Source: Comamonadaceae bacterium
GTDB lineage: Bacteria; Pseudomonadota; Gammaproteobacteria; Burkholderiales; Burkholderiaceae_C
Length of the DNA: 64,000 nucleotides
Assembly: GCA_947455145.1 (NCBI GenBank)
Contig: CANGME010000009.1
Span: 1-64,000 of the forward strand
Direction of reading: 5' to 3'
The position numbers were made by a program, and so were the translations under genes. The notes beneath the pieces are model-generated. The model was not told the DNA's origin and searched no databases. It was given only the letters and a program-made list of their open reading frames with translations. Within the stretch, counting starts at the first letter, position 1. Each line of letters begins with the position of its first letter. Shown piece by piece: positions 49,051 to 58,583 of this stretch.

Positions 49051-49494
49051 CTATTTTGAAAGAGCACTCAGCTCTAACTTCATCAGAGCAGGTCCGTTAA
49101 TGCTGGCTGCCAATACGGCCTGGCGTTTGGCCACAGATTGAAGAATTAAACCTTCTTCGACACGGCCACCTACCCTGATAGGTTTGGCGGGTTTTCCGTC
49201 CACTGCAATCAAGGCTGTGCCGCCCGAAGCGCCAGCCACCACGCCAATTAAAATCATTCGACTTGGCGCAAGGCTTGCTGGTGTGATCGGGCTTTGCGAC
49301 ACCCTGCCCAAGCCCAACAAAAGAGCCATTGATTCAGGCTCAGAGGGCTCGTTGGCGGTCAAGGCCGTTACCCCACTCAAAGTTGCTTCTACAGGCCACT
49401 TCAACACCCAGTAAACCCCACTCGCCGCGACCAGTGCCGCCAAAAGAAAGGTAACCCCGCGGGAGGCCAATGGGCTGTATGAGTTCATCTGCAT
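49051..49494 (-). CDS. gspC: Type II secretion protein GspC (short form)
   Basis: A 147-residue bitopic inner membrane protein: one membrane helix (about residues 13-31) and the periplasmic homology region (LLGLGRVSQS, ILIGVVAGASGGTALIAVDGKPAKPIRVG, residues about 60-110) that links the inner platform to secretin GspD. It lacks the C-terminal PDZ domain of classical GspC, as in other short betaproteobacterial forms. It is divergent from gspG by 92 bp and, unlike the rest of the gsp genes, is followed by rodA. Confidence 0.85.
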   Translation of the reverse strand: MQMNSYSPLASRGVTFLLAALVAASGVYWVLKWPVEATLSGVTALTANEPSEPESMALLLGLGRVSQSPITPASLAPSRMILIGVVAGASGGTALIAVDGKPAKPIRVGGRVEEGLILQSVAKRQAVLAASINGPALMKLELSALSK

Positions 49495-49586
49495 AATCGA
49501 ATTATCATGGAATTGCCCTCAAACCAATTTCACCGTTCACCTACCGTTCACTCACCTCACTCTCAATTCACATTCAACCCACGTCC

Positions 49587-50027
49587 ATGACGCCTAACCA
49601 CCCCCTTCTAAATCGCGCCAAGCAACGTGGCTTCACACTCATCGAACTCATGGTGGTGCTGGTCATCATCGGTGTGTTGGCCGCCTTGATCGTGCCCAAT
49701 GTGCTAGACCGCGCCGACGACGCCCGCGTCACCGCAGCGCGCACCGACATCAGTAACCTGGGCCAAGCCCTCAAACTCTACAAGCTGGACAACCAGCGCT
49801 ACCCCACGGCAGAGCAGGGCTTGCAAGCCTTGCTGATCAAACCCACCAGCGGGCCTGTACCGACCAACTGGAAGCCCTATGTTGAGAAGCTGCCCAACGA
49901 CCCGTGGGGCCGCGCCTACCTCTACATCAACCCGGGCATTAAGGGCGAGATTGATATTCTGTCGTTCGGTGCGGATGGGCAAGTCGGAGGCGAAGGAAAG
50001 AATGCAGACATTGGCAGTTGGCAGTAG
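49587..50027 (+). CDS. gspG: Type II secretion major pseudopilin GspG
   Basis: A 146-residue class III signal protein. The prepilin cleavage site is RG-FTLIELMVV, with Glu at +5, followed by the hydrophobic helix. The globular part has the major-pseudopilin marks RYPTAEQGLQAL, DPWGRAYLY and the C-terminal calcium-binding FGADGQVGGEGKNADIGSW. It forms the shaft of the pseudopilus that pushes substrates through the secretin. It is first in gspGHIJKLMNDE. Confidence 0.97.
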   Translation: MTPNHPLLNRAKQRGFTLIELMVVLVIIGVLAALIVPNVLDRADDARVTAARTDISNLGQALKLYKLDNQRYPTAEQGLQALLIKPTSGPVPTNWKPYVEKLPNDPWGRAYLYINPGIKGEIDILSFGADGQVGGEGKNADIGSWQ

Positions 50028-50439
50028 CAAAACCCGGGGCTTTACGCTGCTAGAACTGATGGTCGTGGTGGCGATAATTGCAATGGCTTCTGCGGGCGTA
50101 GGTTTTGCCATGCGTGATTCGGTGCAAACGGGGCTGGAGCGAGAGGCACAGCGTCTGGCAATGTTGCTGGAGTCGGCGCGGGCGCAGTCTCGCTCCAGCG
50201 GTGTGGCCGTGCGCTGGCGCATCACGGAGAATGGCTTTCGATTTGAAGGGCTGCCGCCTTCGTCACTCCCTCACAACTGGCTGAGTACTGATATCGCCGT
50301 GCACGCGCACGCTGCTCTATTGCTTGGCCCAGAGCCCTTGATCGGGCCTCAAGATGTGGCCTTGTCATCGGTACAGCAGCCTAACCGCGTCTTGCACGTT
50401 GTCACTGACGGTTTGCGCCCTTTTAAGGTGCAACCATGA
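50002..50439 (+). CDS. gspH: Type II secretion minor pseudopilin GspH
   Basis: A 145-residue pseudopilin with cleavage site RG-FTLLELMVVVAI and Glu +5, then a GspH-type globular domain. The start is placed at 50002, inside the last 26 bp of gspG, with a purine-rich GGAGGCGAAGGAAAG stretch upstream; the longer open frame is spurious. It overlaps gspI by 4 bp. GspH links the tip complex to the GspG shaft. Confidence 0.9.
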   Translation: MQTLAVGSSKTRGFTLLELMVVVAIIAMASAGVGFAMRDSVQTGLEREAQRLAMLLESARAQSRSSGVAVRWRITENGFRFEGLPPSSLPHNWLSTDIAVHAHAALLLGPEPLIGPQDVALSSVQQPNRVLHVVTDGLRPFKVQP

Positions 50440-50798
50440 AACGATTGAAGGCAAAGGGCTTTACCTTGATCGAGGTATTGGTGGCCTTGGCCATCGTGTC
50501 CATCGCCTTGATTGCGGGCTTGCAGGCCACAATAGCTCTGACGAGCAATGCCCATCGCCAGTCAGATATTTTTCTAGCTCAACTGTGTGCTGAAAATGAA
50601 TTGATAAAACTGCGACTTGCCAAGCAAATGCCCGCCGTGGGTGAAAGCACCCAAACCTGCGACCAAGCGGCCCAGCACTTCAGCGTGACCTTGTCGGGCC
50701 AGCCCACGCCCAACCCCAATTTCCTGCGGGTGGTGGCGCAGGTCTTCCAAGGCAACACGCCCTTGCTCCAGCTCTCCACCGTGATGGGGCGGTATTGA
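50436..50798 (+). CDS. gspI: Type II secretion minor pseudopilin GspI
   Basis: A 120-residue pseudopilin, prepilin site KG-FTLIEVLVALAIVSI with Glu +5. GspI starts the tip complex with GspJ and GspK. Its stop overlaps the gspJ ATG by one base. Confidence 0.92.
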   Translation: MKRLKAKGFTLIEVLVALAIVSIALIAGLQATIALTSNAHRQSDIFLAQLCAENELIKLRLAKQMPAVGESTQTCDQAAQHFSVTLSGQPTPNPNFLRVVAQVFQGNTPLLQLSTVMGRY

Positions 50799-51523
50799 TG
50801 CCGCCACGCAAGCACCACGGTTTCACGCTGGTTGAGCTGTTGATTGCCCTGTCGGTGATGGCGCTCATGGCCGTCTTGAGCTGGCGCGGTCTGGACGGCA
50901 TGGCGCGGGCGCAGATCCAGACGCAGCAACGTGCCGATGAGGTACTTAGCTTGCAAACCGCGCTGGCGCAATGGGGGGCCGACCTAGACGCCATGGCGCA
51001 AGGGCCGGGGCTCAATGCCATCGACTGGGATGGCCGGGCACTGCGCATCACCCGGCAGGTTTCTGCGGCACAAGCCGATGGCTTGGTGGTGGTAGCCTGG
51101 ACGCGCCGCGACATTGGTGGCACGGGGGGCTCAGGGCCATGGCTGCGTTGGCAGTCACCCCCTTTACGTGAGCGCAGCACGCTGCAAACCGCTTGGCTGC
51201 AAGCCGCGCAATGGGCGCAAAACCCGGGGGACGAGGCGAAGAAACGCGAGGTGTTCATCGCCCCCTTGGCGCAATGGCAAATCTATTTTTACCGGGGTGA
51301 CGCCTGGAGCAACCCGTTGTCGAGCGATGGTCGCTTGGCTGCGTCAACCAGTGCAACCAGCTCAATCGCCGCTACGGCGACCCAGGCAGCGAACACAGGC
51401 ACGTCTGCCACCGTTGCGCCCGACGGCATTCGCTTGGTGCTCACACTTCCCACAACCCACGCCCTGCACGGCGCTCTGACTCGGGACTGGGTACGTCCCA
51501 CGTTGTCAGGTGGCAAGTCATGA
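50798..51523 (+). CDS. gspJ: Type II secretion minor pseudopilin GspJ
   Basis: A 241-residue pseudopilin, prepilin site HG-FTLVELLIALSVMALM with Glu +5. It contains a Ser/Ala/Thr-rich low-complexity insert (about residues 185-210) not expected in the core fold. The ATG at 50798 overlaps the gspI stop; a TTG one codon earlier is less likely. Confidence 0.92.
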   Translation: MPPRKHHGFTLVELLIALSVMALMAVLSWRGLDGMARAQIQTQQRADEVLSLQTALAQWGADLDAMAQGPGLNAIDWDGRALRITRQVSAAQADGLVVVAWTRRDIGGTGGSGPWLRWQSPPLRERSTLQTAWLQAAQWAQNPGDEAKKREVFIAPLAQWQIYFYRGDAWSNPLSSDGRLAASTSATSSIAATATQAANTGTSATVAPDGIRLVLTLPTTHALHGALTRDWVRPTLSGGKS

Positions 51524-52482
51524 CACGCAACATCTCACGCCTCCAGAGCGGTGCGGCTTTGCTGGCCGCCATGCTCACTGTGACCCTGGTCGCCACACTG
51601 AGCGCTGCTGCGCTGTGGCAACAGTGGCGCAACGTCGAAGTAGAAACCGCCGAACGCAGCCGCCAGCAAACGGCTTGGCTGCTTACCGGCGCGCTGGACT
51701 GGGCCCGCCTGATCCTGCGCGAAGATGGCCGTACGGGCACGATTGACCACTTGGCCGAGCCCTGGGCTGTGCCCCTGCAAGAGGCACGCCTGTCCAGCTT
51801 TCTGGCCGTTGACGCAAGCAACAACAGCGCCGACACCGACACCGACACCCCGCAAGCCTTTCTCTCCGGCCTCATCATTGACCAGCAGTCGCACATGAAT
51901 GTCTTTAACTTGGTCGTCGGCAATCAGCTCTCCAAGCCCGATGTATTGGCCTTTGGCAAACTGTTCGAGTTGATGGGCCTGCCCACATCCGAGCTGATGG
52001 CACTGGCCAACAACTTACGCTTGGCGCTGGACACATCATCCCCCGCAGCACCCTTGCTGCCACAACGGCTTGAGCAATTACCCTGGTTGGGCCTGTCTCC
52101 CCAGTCGCTCAATCTGCTGCGGCCCTATATCACGCTGCTGCCTGACCGCACCCCGGTGAACCTCAACACCGCCAGTGCCCCCGTCATCTATGCCAGCATT
52201 CCCGATCTTGAAATGAGCCAGGCCCAGCGACTGGTAACGCAACGCGCGGCCACCCACTTTCGCACCGTGGCCGATGCCGGTAAGCTCGCCGCCGCCTTGG
52301 GCGACCGCCTCAGCGTCTCAACACGGTTTTTTGAAGTTCGGGGTCGCCTGAGAAACCCGCTGTCTACCGTGGAAGAGCGATCCTTGGTGCAACGCAACGG
52401 CATAGAAGTGAAAATTCTATGGCGTGAACGCGGTGTGATCACCGACTTGGTCCCCGCCGCCCTACCCGCCTCTCTACAATGA
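51520..52482 (+). CDS. gspK: Type II secretion minor pseudopilin GspK
   Basis: A 320-residue tip pseudopilin. The cleavage site SG-AALLAAMLTVTLVATL lacks the +5 Glu, which is normal for GspK. The large globular part has the alpha-helical insert (LPDRTPVNLNTASAPVI, a helix-hairpin-helix-like patch). It overlaps gspJ by 4 bp and is followed by gspL after 16 nt. Confidence 0.92.
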   Translation: MTRNISRLQSGAALLAAMLTVTLVATLSAAALWQQWRNVEVETAERSRQQTAWLLTGALDWARLILREDGRTGTIDHLAEPWAVPLQEARLSSFLAVDASNNSADTDTDTPQAFLSGLIIDQQSHMNVFNLVVGNQLSKPDVLAFGKLFELMGLPTSELMALANNLRLALDTSSPAAPLLPQRLEQLPWLGLSPQSLNLLRPYITLLPDRTPVNLNTASAPVIYASIPDLEMSQAQRLVTQRAATHFRTVADAGKLAAALGDRLSVSTRFFEVRGRLRNPLSTVEERSLVQRNGIEVKILWRERGVITDLVPAALPASLQ

Positions 52483-52498
52483 CCGGCACACTGCCACC

Positions 52499-53749
52499 AT
52501 GACCACGCTGATCGTCTCTCTTCCCATAAGCCTGCCTGGCACCGCCACAGAGTGCGACTACGCCTTCACGCAAGACGGCGTGTCGCTGGCTGGCCATGGC
52601 CGTGCTAGCGTCGCATTGCTACCGGACGCTCACGCCTTGGCCAATGATGTGGTGGCCGTTGTACCCGCGCGCGCACTCTCGTGGCATCAACTTACCCTGC
52701 CAAAAGGCACGCGAGCTGACAGCACCAGCAACCCACAGCGCTTGCGTGCCGTGCTCTCGGGCCTGTTAGAGGAGCGTTTGCTGGACGAACCAGAACACCT
52801 GCACTTTGCATTGCCGCCGCAAGCTCTCGCTCGCGCCCATGCCAATGAACCAGTGTGGGTCGCGGTGTGCAACAGGGCTTGGCTGCACGCTTGGCTGCAC
52901 GCCTTGGAGGCAGCCAAGCGGCCAGTCTCACGCATCGTGCCGGAGTACGCACCCGAGATCCAAGCGACCCAAACGTCCCAGGCCAATACCCTGTACATCA
53001 CCGAGGGCCTCTTGCCCGCACAACTCGTGGCACCTAGTCCACAAGGCGTGATGGTGCTACCCCTGTCACGCGCTGCGCTGGCCTTGCTGGATGGAACAGC
53101 GCACGGTGCACTGGTGGCCGAGCCGAGTGTGGCGAGCGTGGCCGAACAGGTGCTGCAACGCCCAGTGAATTTGCAGTCCAACGCCCAGCGCTACTTGACG
53201 GCGGCCCAGTCCGACTGGAACCTAGCGCAATTTGATTTGGCCAACACCGGACATGCCCGGACCCTCAAACGCCTGAACTCGGCCTGGCAATCTTTTTTGC
53301 ACACCCCTCAGTGGCGTCCAGCGCGTTGGGCTTGCGTCTTGCTGGTGAGTATTCACCTGATCGGACTCAACACCTGGGCATGGCGGGAGCGCGCTGTCAT
53401 TGACAGCCAACGTGCCGCCCTGCGGGCCACCCTGAGCGACACCTTCCCCGAGGTCAAAGTCATCGTGGACGCCCCGGTGCAAATGGCACGAGCACTCACC
53501 CAGTTGCAGCAAGCCACAGGGGTCACCTCAGGCCAAGATCTGGAGGCCATGTTGGGCCATCTGAGTGCGGGACTACCGGCGCAGCCGTCGATCACAGCTA
53601 TTGATTTTTCTGAGGGTGCGGTCCGCCTCAAAGGCCTGAACCTGAGCGTTGACGAGGCCGCCACCTTGAGCGCGCACCTGAAAACCCAAGGTTACGCAGT
53701 GCAAACCGAAGCCGACAGCCTGCTCATTCGTCAGGGTGGCCAACCATGA
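52499..53749 (+). CDS. gspL: Type II secretion assembly protein GspL
   Basis: A 416-residue inner membrane protein. The cytoplasmic actin-like domain (about residues 1-270), which binds ATPase GspE, is followed by one membrane helix (about 278-295, WACVLLVSIHLIGLNTW) and a ferredoxin-like periplasmic domain that pairs with GspM. It overlaps gspM by 4 bp. Confidence 0.9.
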   Translation: MTTLIVSLPISLPGTATECDYAFTQDGVSLAGHGRASVALLPDAHALANDVVAVVPARALSWHQLTLPKGTRADSTSNPQRLRAVLSGLLEERLLDEPEHLHFALPPQALARAHANEPVWVAVCNRAWLHAWLHALEAAKRPVSRIVPEYAPEIQATQTSQANTLYITEGLLPAQLVAPSPQGVMVLPLSRAALALLDGTAHGALVAEPSVASVAEQVLQRPVNLQSNAQRYLTAAQSDWNLAQFDLANTGHARTLKRLNSAWQSFLHTPQWRPARWACVLLVSIHLIGLNTWAWRERAVIDSQRAALRATLSDTFPEVKVIVDAPVQMARALTQLQQATGVTSGQDLEAMLGHLSAGLPAQPSITAIDFSEGAVRLKGLNLSVDEAATLSAHLKTQGYAVQTEADSLLIRQGGQP

Positions 53750-54243
53750 AACTGCCCAATTCGCTACAAGCCCTATACGACCTAGGGACCCGCTTGGCTC
53801 CTCGCGAGAAAACAGGCCTGGCCTTGGCCGCAGGGCTAGTGGGGCTGGCTTTGTTGTGGTGGGTCTTGATCAGCCCGGCACTGCACACCTGGCAACACGC
53901 ACCTACCCAGCGCGCCCAGTTAGACGCCCAGTTGCAACACATGCACAGCCTGCAAGCCCAGGCGATGGCCTTGAAGGCCCAACCCAAGATAGCGCGTGAC
54001 GATGCGCTGCGGGCTCTGCTCACGGCGGTCAAACAAGGGCTGGGCACGGGCGCGCAGGTGAGCGTGAGCGGTGAGCGTGTTTCCGTCACTCTTAAGGGCG
54101 TCTCCGGCCAGGCCTTGGCTCAGTGGCTGGCCCAGAGCCGCATCAACGCCCACGCTCTACCTACCGAAGCCCACCTGAGCCGGGACAGCTCTGACCAAGC
54201 CACCTGGAATGGCCAAGTGGTGATGCTGCTGCCTGCGCGTTGA
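53746..54243 (+). CDS. gspM: Type II secretion protein GspM
   Basis: A 165-residue bitopic protein with a short cytoplasmic N-terminus, one membrane helix (about residues 26-45, LALAAGLVGLALLWWVL) and a periplasmic domain, matching GspM. It partners GspL in the inner platform. Confidence 0.88.
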   Translation: MKLPNSLQALYDLGTRLAPREKTGLALAAGLVGLALLWWVLISPALHTWQHAPTQRAQLDAQLQHMHSLQAQAMALKAQPKIARDDALRALLTAVKQGLGTGAQVSVSGERVSVTLKGVSGQALAQWLAQSRINAHALPTEAHLSRDSSDQATWNGQVVMLLPAR

Positions 54244-54283
54244 ACCACCAGCACGCCATCCGCGCACCATCAATGCCTCACCT

Positions 54284-55093
54284 ATGACTCGCCCCAACCG
54301 TCTCAATCAACACAACGCTGCGGCTTGGTCTTGGGCGGGTGCAGGGGCAGTGCTGGGGATGGTGCTGGCTTTACTGCTGTTCGCCCCTGCGCGCTGGTTG
54401 GCGCAGGGCGTGCAGCAGCTCAGCAGCGCACGTTTGATGCTGGTGCAGCCCAAAGGCACGATTTGGCGCGGTTCGGCCCAACTGGTGCTGGCAGGCGGTG
54501 CGGGCAGCAGTGAAGCGGTAGCCTTGCCAGGCCGCGTGAGCTGGCAACTGCAACCCGCCTGGCCTGCGTGGCAACTTCGGATCAACGCCACCTGCTGCAC
54601 TCCACAAACGCTGCACGTGCAAGTCACTCCCAGTTGGGGCGCTCTGCACATGGTCCTGCAAGACAGCGTGTCGCAATGGCCGCTAGGTGTGCTGGCAGGC
54701 CTGGGCACGCCGTGGAACACAGTGCAAGCCCAAGGTCTGCTGCATGTGTCAACGCAAGGCCTTTCCATCGCACTCGGGGGTGGGGCACTGGTCATGGCGG
54801 GGCAGGCGCAGCTTCAGGCGCGGGAGGTGTCCTCCCGTCTGTCCACCTTACGGCCCATGGGCAGCTACCAACTCACCCTTAAAAACAGCGGCACCAACAA
54901 GCAAACGCTAGGCCTGGAATTAAGCACGCTGCAAGGCAGTCTGCAACTCGTGGGTCAAGGCCAATGGGCCAACGGGCGCTGGCATTTTGAAGGCAGCGCC
55001 AGCGCTGCACCTGAGCGCATAGACGCGCTGTCCAACCTACTCAACATCATTGGACGCCGCGACGGCGCGCGCTCCCTCATTACCCTGGGTTAA
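54284..55093 (+). CDS. gspN: Type II secretion protein GspN
   Basis: A 269-residue protein with one N-terminal membrane helix (about residues 14-34) and a periplasmic beta-rich domain, matching the GspN family. GspN is accessory and not found in every T2SS. It lies 40 nt after gspM and 3 nt before gspD, inside the operon. Confidence 0.85.
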   Translation: MTRPNRLNQHNAAAWSWAGAGAVLGMVLALLLFAPARWLAQGVQQLSSARLMLVQPKGTIWRGSAQLVLAGGAGSSEAVALPGRVSWQLQPAWPAWQLRINATCCTPQTLHVQVTPSWGALHMVLQDSVSQWPLGVLAGLGTPWNTVQAQGLLHVSTQGLSIALGGGALVMAGQAQLQAREVSSRLSTLRPMGSYQLTLKNSGTNKQTLGLELSTLQGSLQLVGQGQWANGRWHFEGSASAAPERIDALSNLLNIIGRRDGARSLITLG

Positions 55094-55096
55094 AGC

Positions 55097-57181
55097 ATGA
55101 AACATCTAAGTACTTCCCGGTCCATAAACGCTATCGCTTTAATCACTACTTACGCTTTCATTTCGGGCCTTACTGGCCAACTATCCTCTGAGACTTGGGC
55201 GCAAAGTAGCACTGCAAACCCCAGCAGCGTGGGTACAGAGTTCAAACGCGGCGAACCCGTCACATTGAACTTTTCCAACGCTGAAATTGATGCGGTGGCA
55301 CGCGCCATGGCCACACTCACGGGCCGCCAAGTGGTGGTGGATCCGCGCGTCAAAGGCACGATGAATTTGAGCACCGAGCGCGCCGTCTCGCCCGCTGCGG
55401 CCTACAATCTGTTCTTGGCCTCACTCAGGCTGCAAGGCTTTACCGTGGTGGAGGCCGCCGGGTTGGACAAGGTGGTACCTGAGGCCGATGCCAAATTACA
55501 AAGCGGCACGGTCTCGGCGGGGGTAGCAACCAGCAGCAGAAACCAAATCATCACGCAGATTTTCAAGCTTAACTTTGAAAACGCCAACAACCTCGTGCCC
55601 GTGCTGCGCCCGCTCATCAGCCCCAACAACACCATCAACGTCAACCCCGGCAACAACTCGCTAGTCATCACCGACTACGCCGACAATTTGCAGCGAATGG
55701 CCCGCATCATCGCGGCCATGGACGTGTCCAATGCCTCTGACATAGAGATCATCAAGCTCCAGCACGCCATTGCGGCCGACATGGTTCCACTCGTCTTGCG
55801 GTTGATCGAGTCCGGCAGCAGCGCCGTCGGCGCGCCGGGGCAGGGCCAAACCGACACCACCTTTAAGACCACCTTGGTGGCCGAACCACGCAGCAACTCG
55901 TTGATCTTGCGCGCAGCCAACCCGGCACGCGTGGCGCAAGTGAAATCTCTGGTCGAAAAGCTCGACACTGCCTCCACGCAAAGCAATGGCGCTAGCGGCA
56001 ACATCTATGTGGTGCACCTCAAAAATGCTGACGCCACCAAGTTGGCTGCCACCCTGCGTGCCGCCATGGCAGTGGACGGTCGTAGCACCAATCCGCTGAC
56101 ACCCTCCATCACGCCCACAGCGCCTGTTCCTGGCGGCACTAGCGCTCTGAACGCGACCACCACGGGCGGCCAAATCCAAGCCGACACCGCCACCAACTCC
56201 CTGATCATCTCCGCACCCGAGCCGCAGTATCGCCAGATGCGCGCGGTAATCGACAAGCTTGACGCGCGCCGCGCTCAGGTGTTTGTCGAGAGCCTGATCG
56301 CCGAAGTCAATGCCGACCAAGCGGCGCAATTTGGCATCCAGTGGCAAACGGCGCTGGGCAACGCAGGCAATAGCACGGTGGGCGTGCTGGGCACCAACTT
56401 TGGCAGTGGTGGCAAGAACATTATCAACTTGGCCACGCAAGGTGCCAGCGGCACGGTCACCCCACCCACAGGCCTGAATTTAGGCGCGGCCAACCTCACC
56501 AACGGCATTTATGTGTTGGGGTTTTTGGCCAACTTCTTGGAGTCCACGGGGGCAGGCAACATCCTGTCAACACCCAACCTGCTCACCCTGGACAACGAAG
56601 AGGCCAAGATCGTCATCGGGCAAAACGTGCCCTTTGTGACCGGCCAGTACAGCAACACCGCAGCCAGTGCAGGCGGCGTGGTCAACCCCTTCCAAACCAT
56701 TGAGCGCAAAGACGTGGGCCTGACACTGAAGGTGAAGCCGCAAATCAGCGAAAACGGCACAGTCAAAATGGCCATCTTTCAAGAGGTCTCCAGCGTACAG
56801 GCCTCGTCCATCAACTCCGCCACCGGCCTGATCACCAACAAGCGCTCCATCGAGTCCAATGTGCTCGTGGATGATGGCGCGATTGTGGTGCTGGGGGGCC
56901 TGCTGCAAGACGAGTACTCCGGCAACCAGGACAAGATCCCCGGCCTGGGTGACATCCCCTTCTTTGGCAACCTGTTCAAGAGCGAATCGCGCAGCCGCAA
57001 AAAAACCAACCTGATGGTCTTTTTGCGGCCTGTTGTGGTGCGCAGCGCCGCCGATATCGACGCGCTGTCACAAGGGCGCTACGACCTGATGCGCAACAAC
57101 CAGATCAACGCACAACCCGTACCCAGCAGCAACATGCCCATCAATGAATCGGCCGTGCTGCCTGCGCCCAATCCCCGTTAA
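55097..57181 (+). CDS. gspD: Type II secretion secretin GspD
   Basis: A 694-residue outer membrane secretin. A signal peptide (ending about residue 36) is followed by the N0 domain (VTLNFSNAEIDAVARAMATLTGRQVVVDP, its span near residues 54-82), N1-N3 repeats, and the C-terminal secretin barrel with VPFVTGQYSNTA, ERKDVGLTLKVKPQI, IVVLGGLLQDEYS and FFGNLFKS. A Thr/Pro-rich stretch around residue 335 interrupts N3. It builds the outer gate. gspE follows 13 nt later. Confidence 0.97.
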   Translation: MKHLSTSRSINAIALITTYAFISGLTGQLSSETWAQSSTANPSSVGTEFKRGEPVTLNFSNAEIDAVARAMATLTGRQVVVDPRVKGTMNLSTERAVSPAAAYNLFLASLRLQGFTVVEAAGLDKVVPEADAKLQSGTVSAGVATSSRNQIITQIFKLNFENANNLVPVLRPLISPNNTINVNPGNNSLVITDYADNLQRMARIIAAMDVSNASDIEIIKLQHAIAADMVPLVLRLIESGSSAVGAPGQGQTDTTFKTTLVAEPRSNSLILRAANPARVAQVKSLVEKLDTASTQSNGASGNIYVVHLKNADATKLAATLRAAMAVDGRSTNPLTPSITPTAPVPGGTSALNATTTGGQIQADTATNSLIISAPEPQYRQMRAVIDKLDARRAQVFVESLIAEVNADQAAQFGIQWQTALGNAGNSTVGVLGTNFGSGGKNIINLATQGASGTVTPPTGLNLGAANLTNGIYVLGFLANFLESTGAGNILSTPNLLTLDNEEAKIVIGQNVPFVTGQYSNTAASAGGVVNPFQTIERKDVGLTLKVKPQISENGTVKMAIFQEVSSVQASSINSATGLITNKRSIESNVLVDDGAIVVLGGLLQDEYSGNQDKIPGLGDIPFFGNLFKSESRSRKKTNLMVFLRPVVVRSAADIDALSQGRYDLMRNNQINAQPVPSSNMPINESAVLPAPNPR

Positions 57182-57194
57182 TCGCTGCCCAGCC

Positions 57195-58583
57195 ATGCGC
57201 CACCCCCTGCCCTACGCCTTTGCCCGCACCCAGCAGGTCTTGTTAGAAGACCACGCGGGTGAGCTCACCCTATGGCTGCACGCCGGGTCTGCGCCCAGCG
57301 CTGTGGGCGAGGTCATGCGCAAGTACGAGGTGCACCATGTCAATACGCTGCCCGCGCCCGAGCTCATCCAGCGCATCAGCGTGGCCTACGCGCAAGGAGA
57401 ATCCAGCGCTGCTACCGTGGTGAGCGAAGTGGAGAGCGACGCCGACCTGTCACGCATGATGCAAGAGCTGCCTGCGGTGGAGGATTTGCTAGAGACCTCG
57501 GACGACGCGCCCATCATCCGCATGCTCAACGCCTTGCTGACGCAAGCTGCGCGTGATGGCGCGAGCGACATTCACATCGAACCCTACGAGCGCCACTCCA
57601 GCGTGCGCTTTCGGGTGGACGGCACGCTGCGCGAGGTGGTGCAGCCCAACCGCGCCCTGCATGCGGCGCTGATCTCGCGCCTGAAGATCATGGCCGAGCT
57701 GGACATCTCAGAAAAACGCCTGCCGCAAGATGGCCGTATCTCCTTGCGCATCGGCACGCGCGCCATGGACGTGCGCGTCAGCACCTTGCCCAGCGCCCAT
57801 GGTGAGCGCGCGGTCTTGCGCCTGCTGGACAAGAGCCAAAACAAGCTCACGCTGGAGGCTGTGGGCATGCAAGGCGCGGTGCTGGCCCAGTTAGAACATT
57901 TGATCGCCCAACCCCACGGCATCGTGCTGGTGACCGGCCCCACCGGCTCAGGCAAAACCACCACGCTGTATGCCGCCCTGAGCCGCCTGGACGCGCAGCG
58001 CAGCAACATCATGACGGTGGAAGACCCGATCGAGTACGAACTCTCAGGCATAGGCCAAACCCAGGTCAACCCCAAGATCGACCTGACGTTTGCCAAAGCC
58101 CTGCGCGCCATCCTGCGGCAAGACCCGGACGTGATCATGATCGGTGAGATTCGCGACTTCGAGACCGCCCAAATCGCCATCCAAGCCTCACTCACCGGCC
58201 ACCTCGTGCTGGCCACCCTGCACACCAATGACGCGGCCAGTGCGGTGACGCGGCTGATCGACATGGGCGTCGAGCCTTTTCTGCTCAGCTCCAGTTTGCT
58301 GGGGGTGATGGCGCAACGCCTAGTGCGCAAGCTCTGCACCGTTTGCCAGGGTAAGGGCTGCGCCGATTGCAGCCAGACCGGCTACCAGGGCCGCACCGGC
58401 ATCTTCGAGCTGCTGCGCACCGACGACACCCTGCGCGCCTTGATCCACAACCGAGCCTCAGAAGCCGAGCTGCGTGCAGCCGCCCTGCAAGCGGGCTTGG
58501 TGCTGATGCGTGAAGACGGCGAGCGCCTGGTGCAGGCCGGCGTGACCTCGCGTGAAGAGCTGGTGCGCGTTACGCGGGATTGA
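57195..58583 (+). CDS. gspE: Type II secretion ATPase GspE
   Basis: A 462-residue hexameric cytoplasmic ATPase driving pseudopilus assembly. Walker A is GPTGSGKTT, the Asp box and Walker B are [13 protein letters not shown], and [12 protein letters not shown] is the His box. The zinc-binding Cys region is very short: [12 protein letters not shown], only four residues between the two CxxC pairs, where most GspE have about 29. The start is set at 57195; the frame is open upstream inside gspD. Its last 14 bp overlap the convergent DUF1624 gene. gspF is displaced about 0.8 kb downstream. Confidence 0.95.
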   Translation: MRHPLPYAFARTQQVLLEDHAGELTLWLHAGSAPSAVGEVMRKYEVHHVNTLPAPELIQRISVAYAQGESSAATVVSEVESDADLSRMMQELPAVEDLLETSDDAPIIRMLNALLTQAARDGASDIHIEPYERHSSVRFRVDGTLREVVQPNRALHAALISRLKIMAELDISEKRLPQDGRISLRIGTRAMDVRVSTLPSAHGERAVLRLLDKSQNKLTLEAVGMQGAVLAQLEHLIAQPHGIVLVTGPTGSGKTTTLYAALSRLDAQRSNIMTVEDPIEYELSGIGQTQVNPKIDLTFAKALRAILRQDPDVIMIGEIRDFETAQIAIQASLTGHLVLATLHTNDAASAVTRLIDMGVEPFLLSSSLLGVMAQRLVRKLCTVCQGKGCADCSQTGYQGRTGIFELLRTDDTLRALIHNRASEAELRAAALQAGLVLMREDGERLVQAGVTSREELVRVTRD

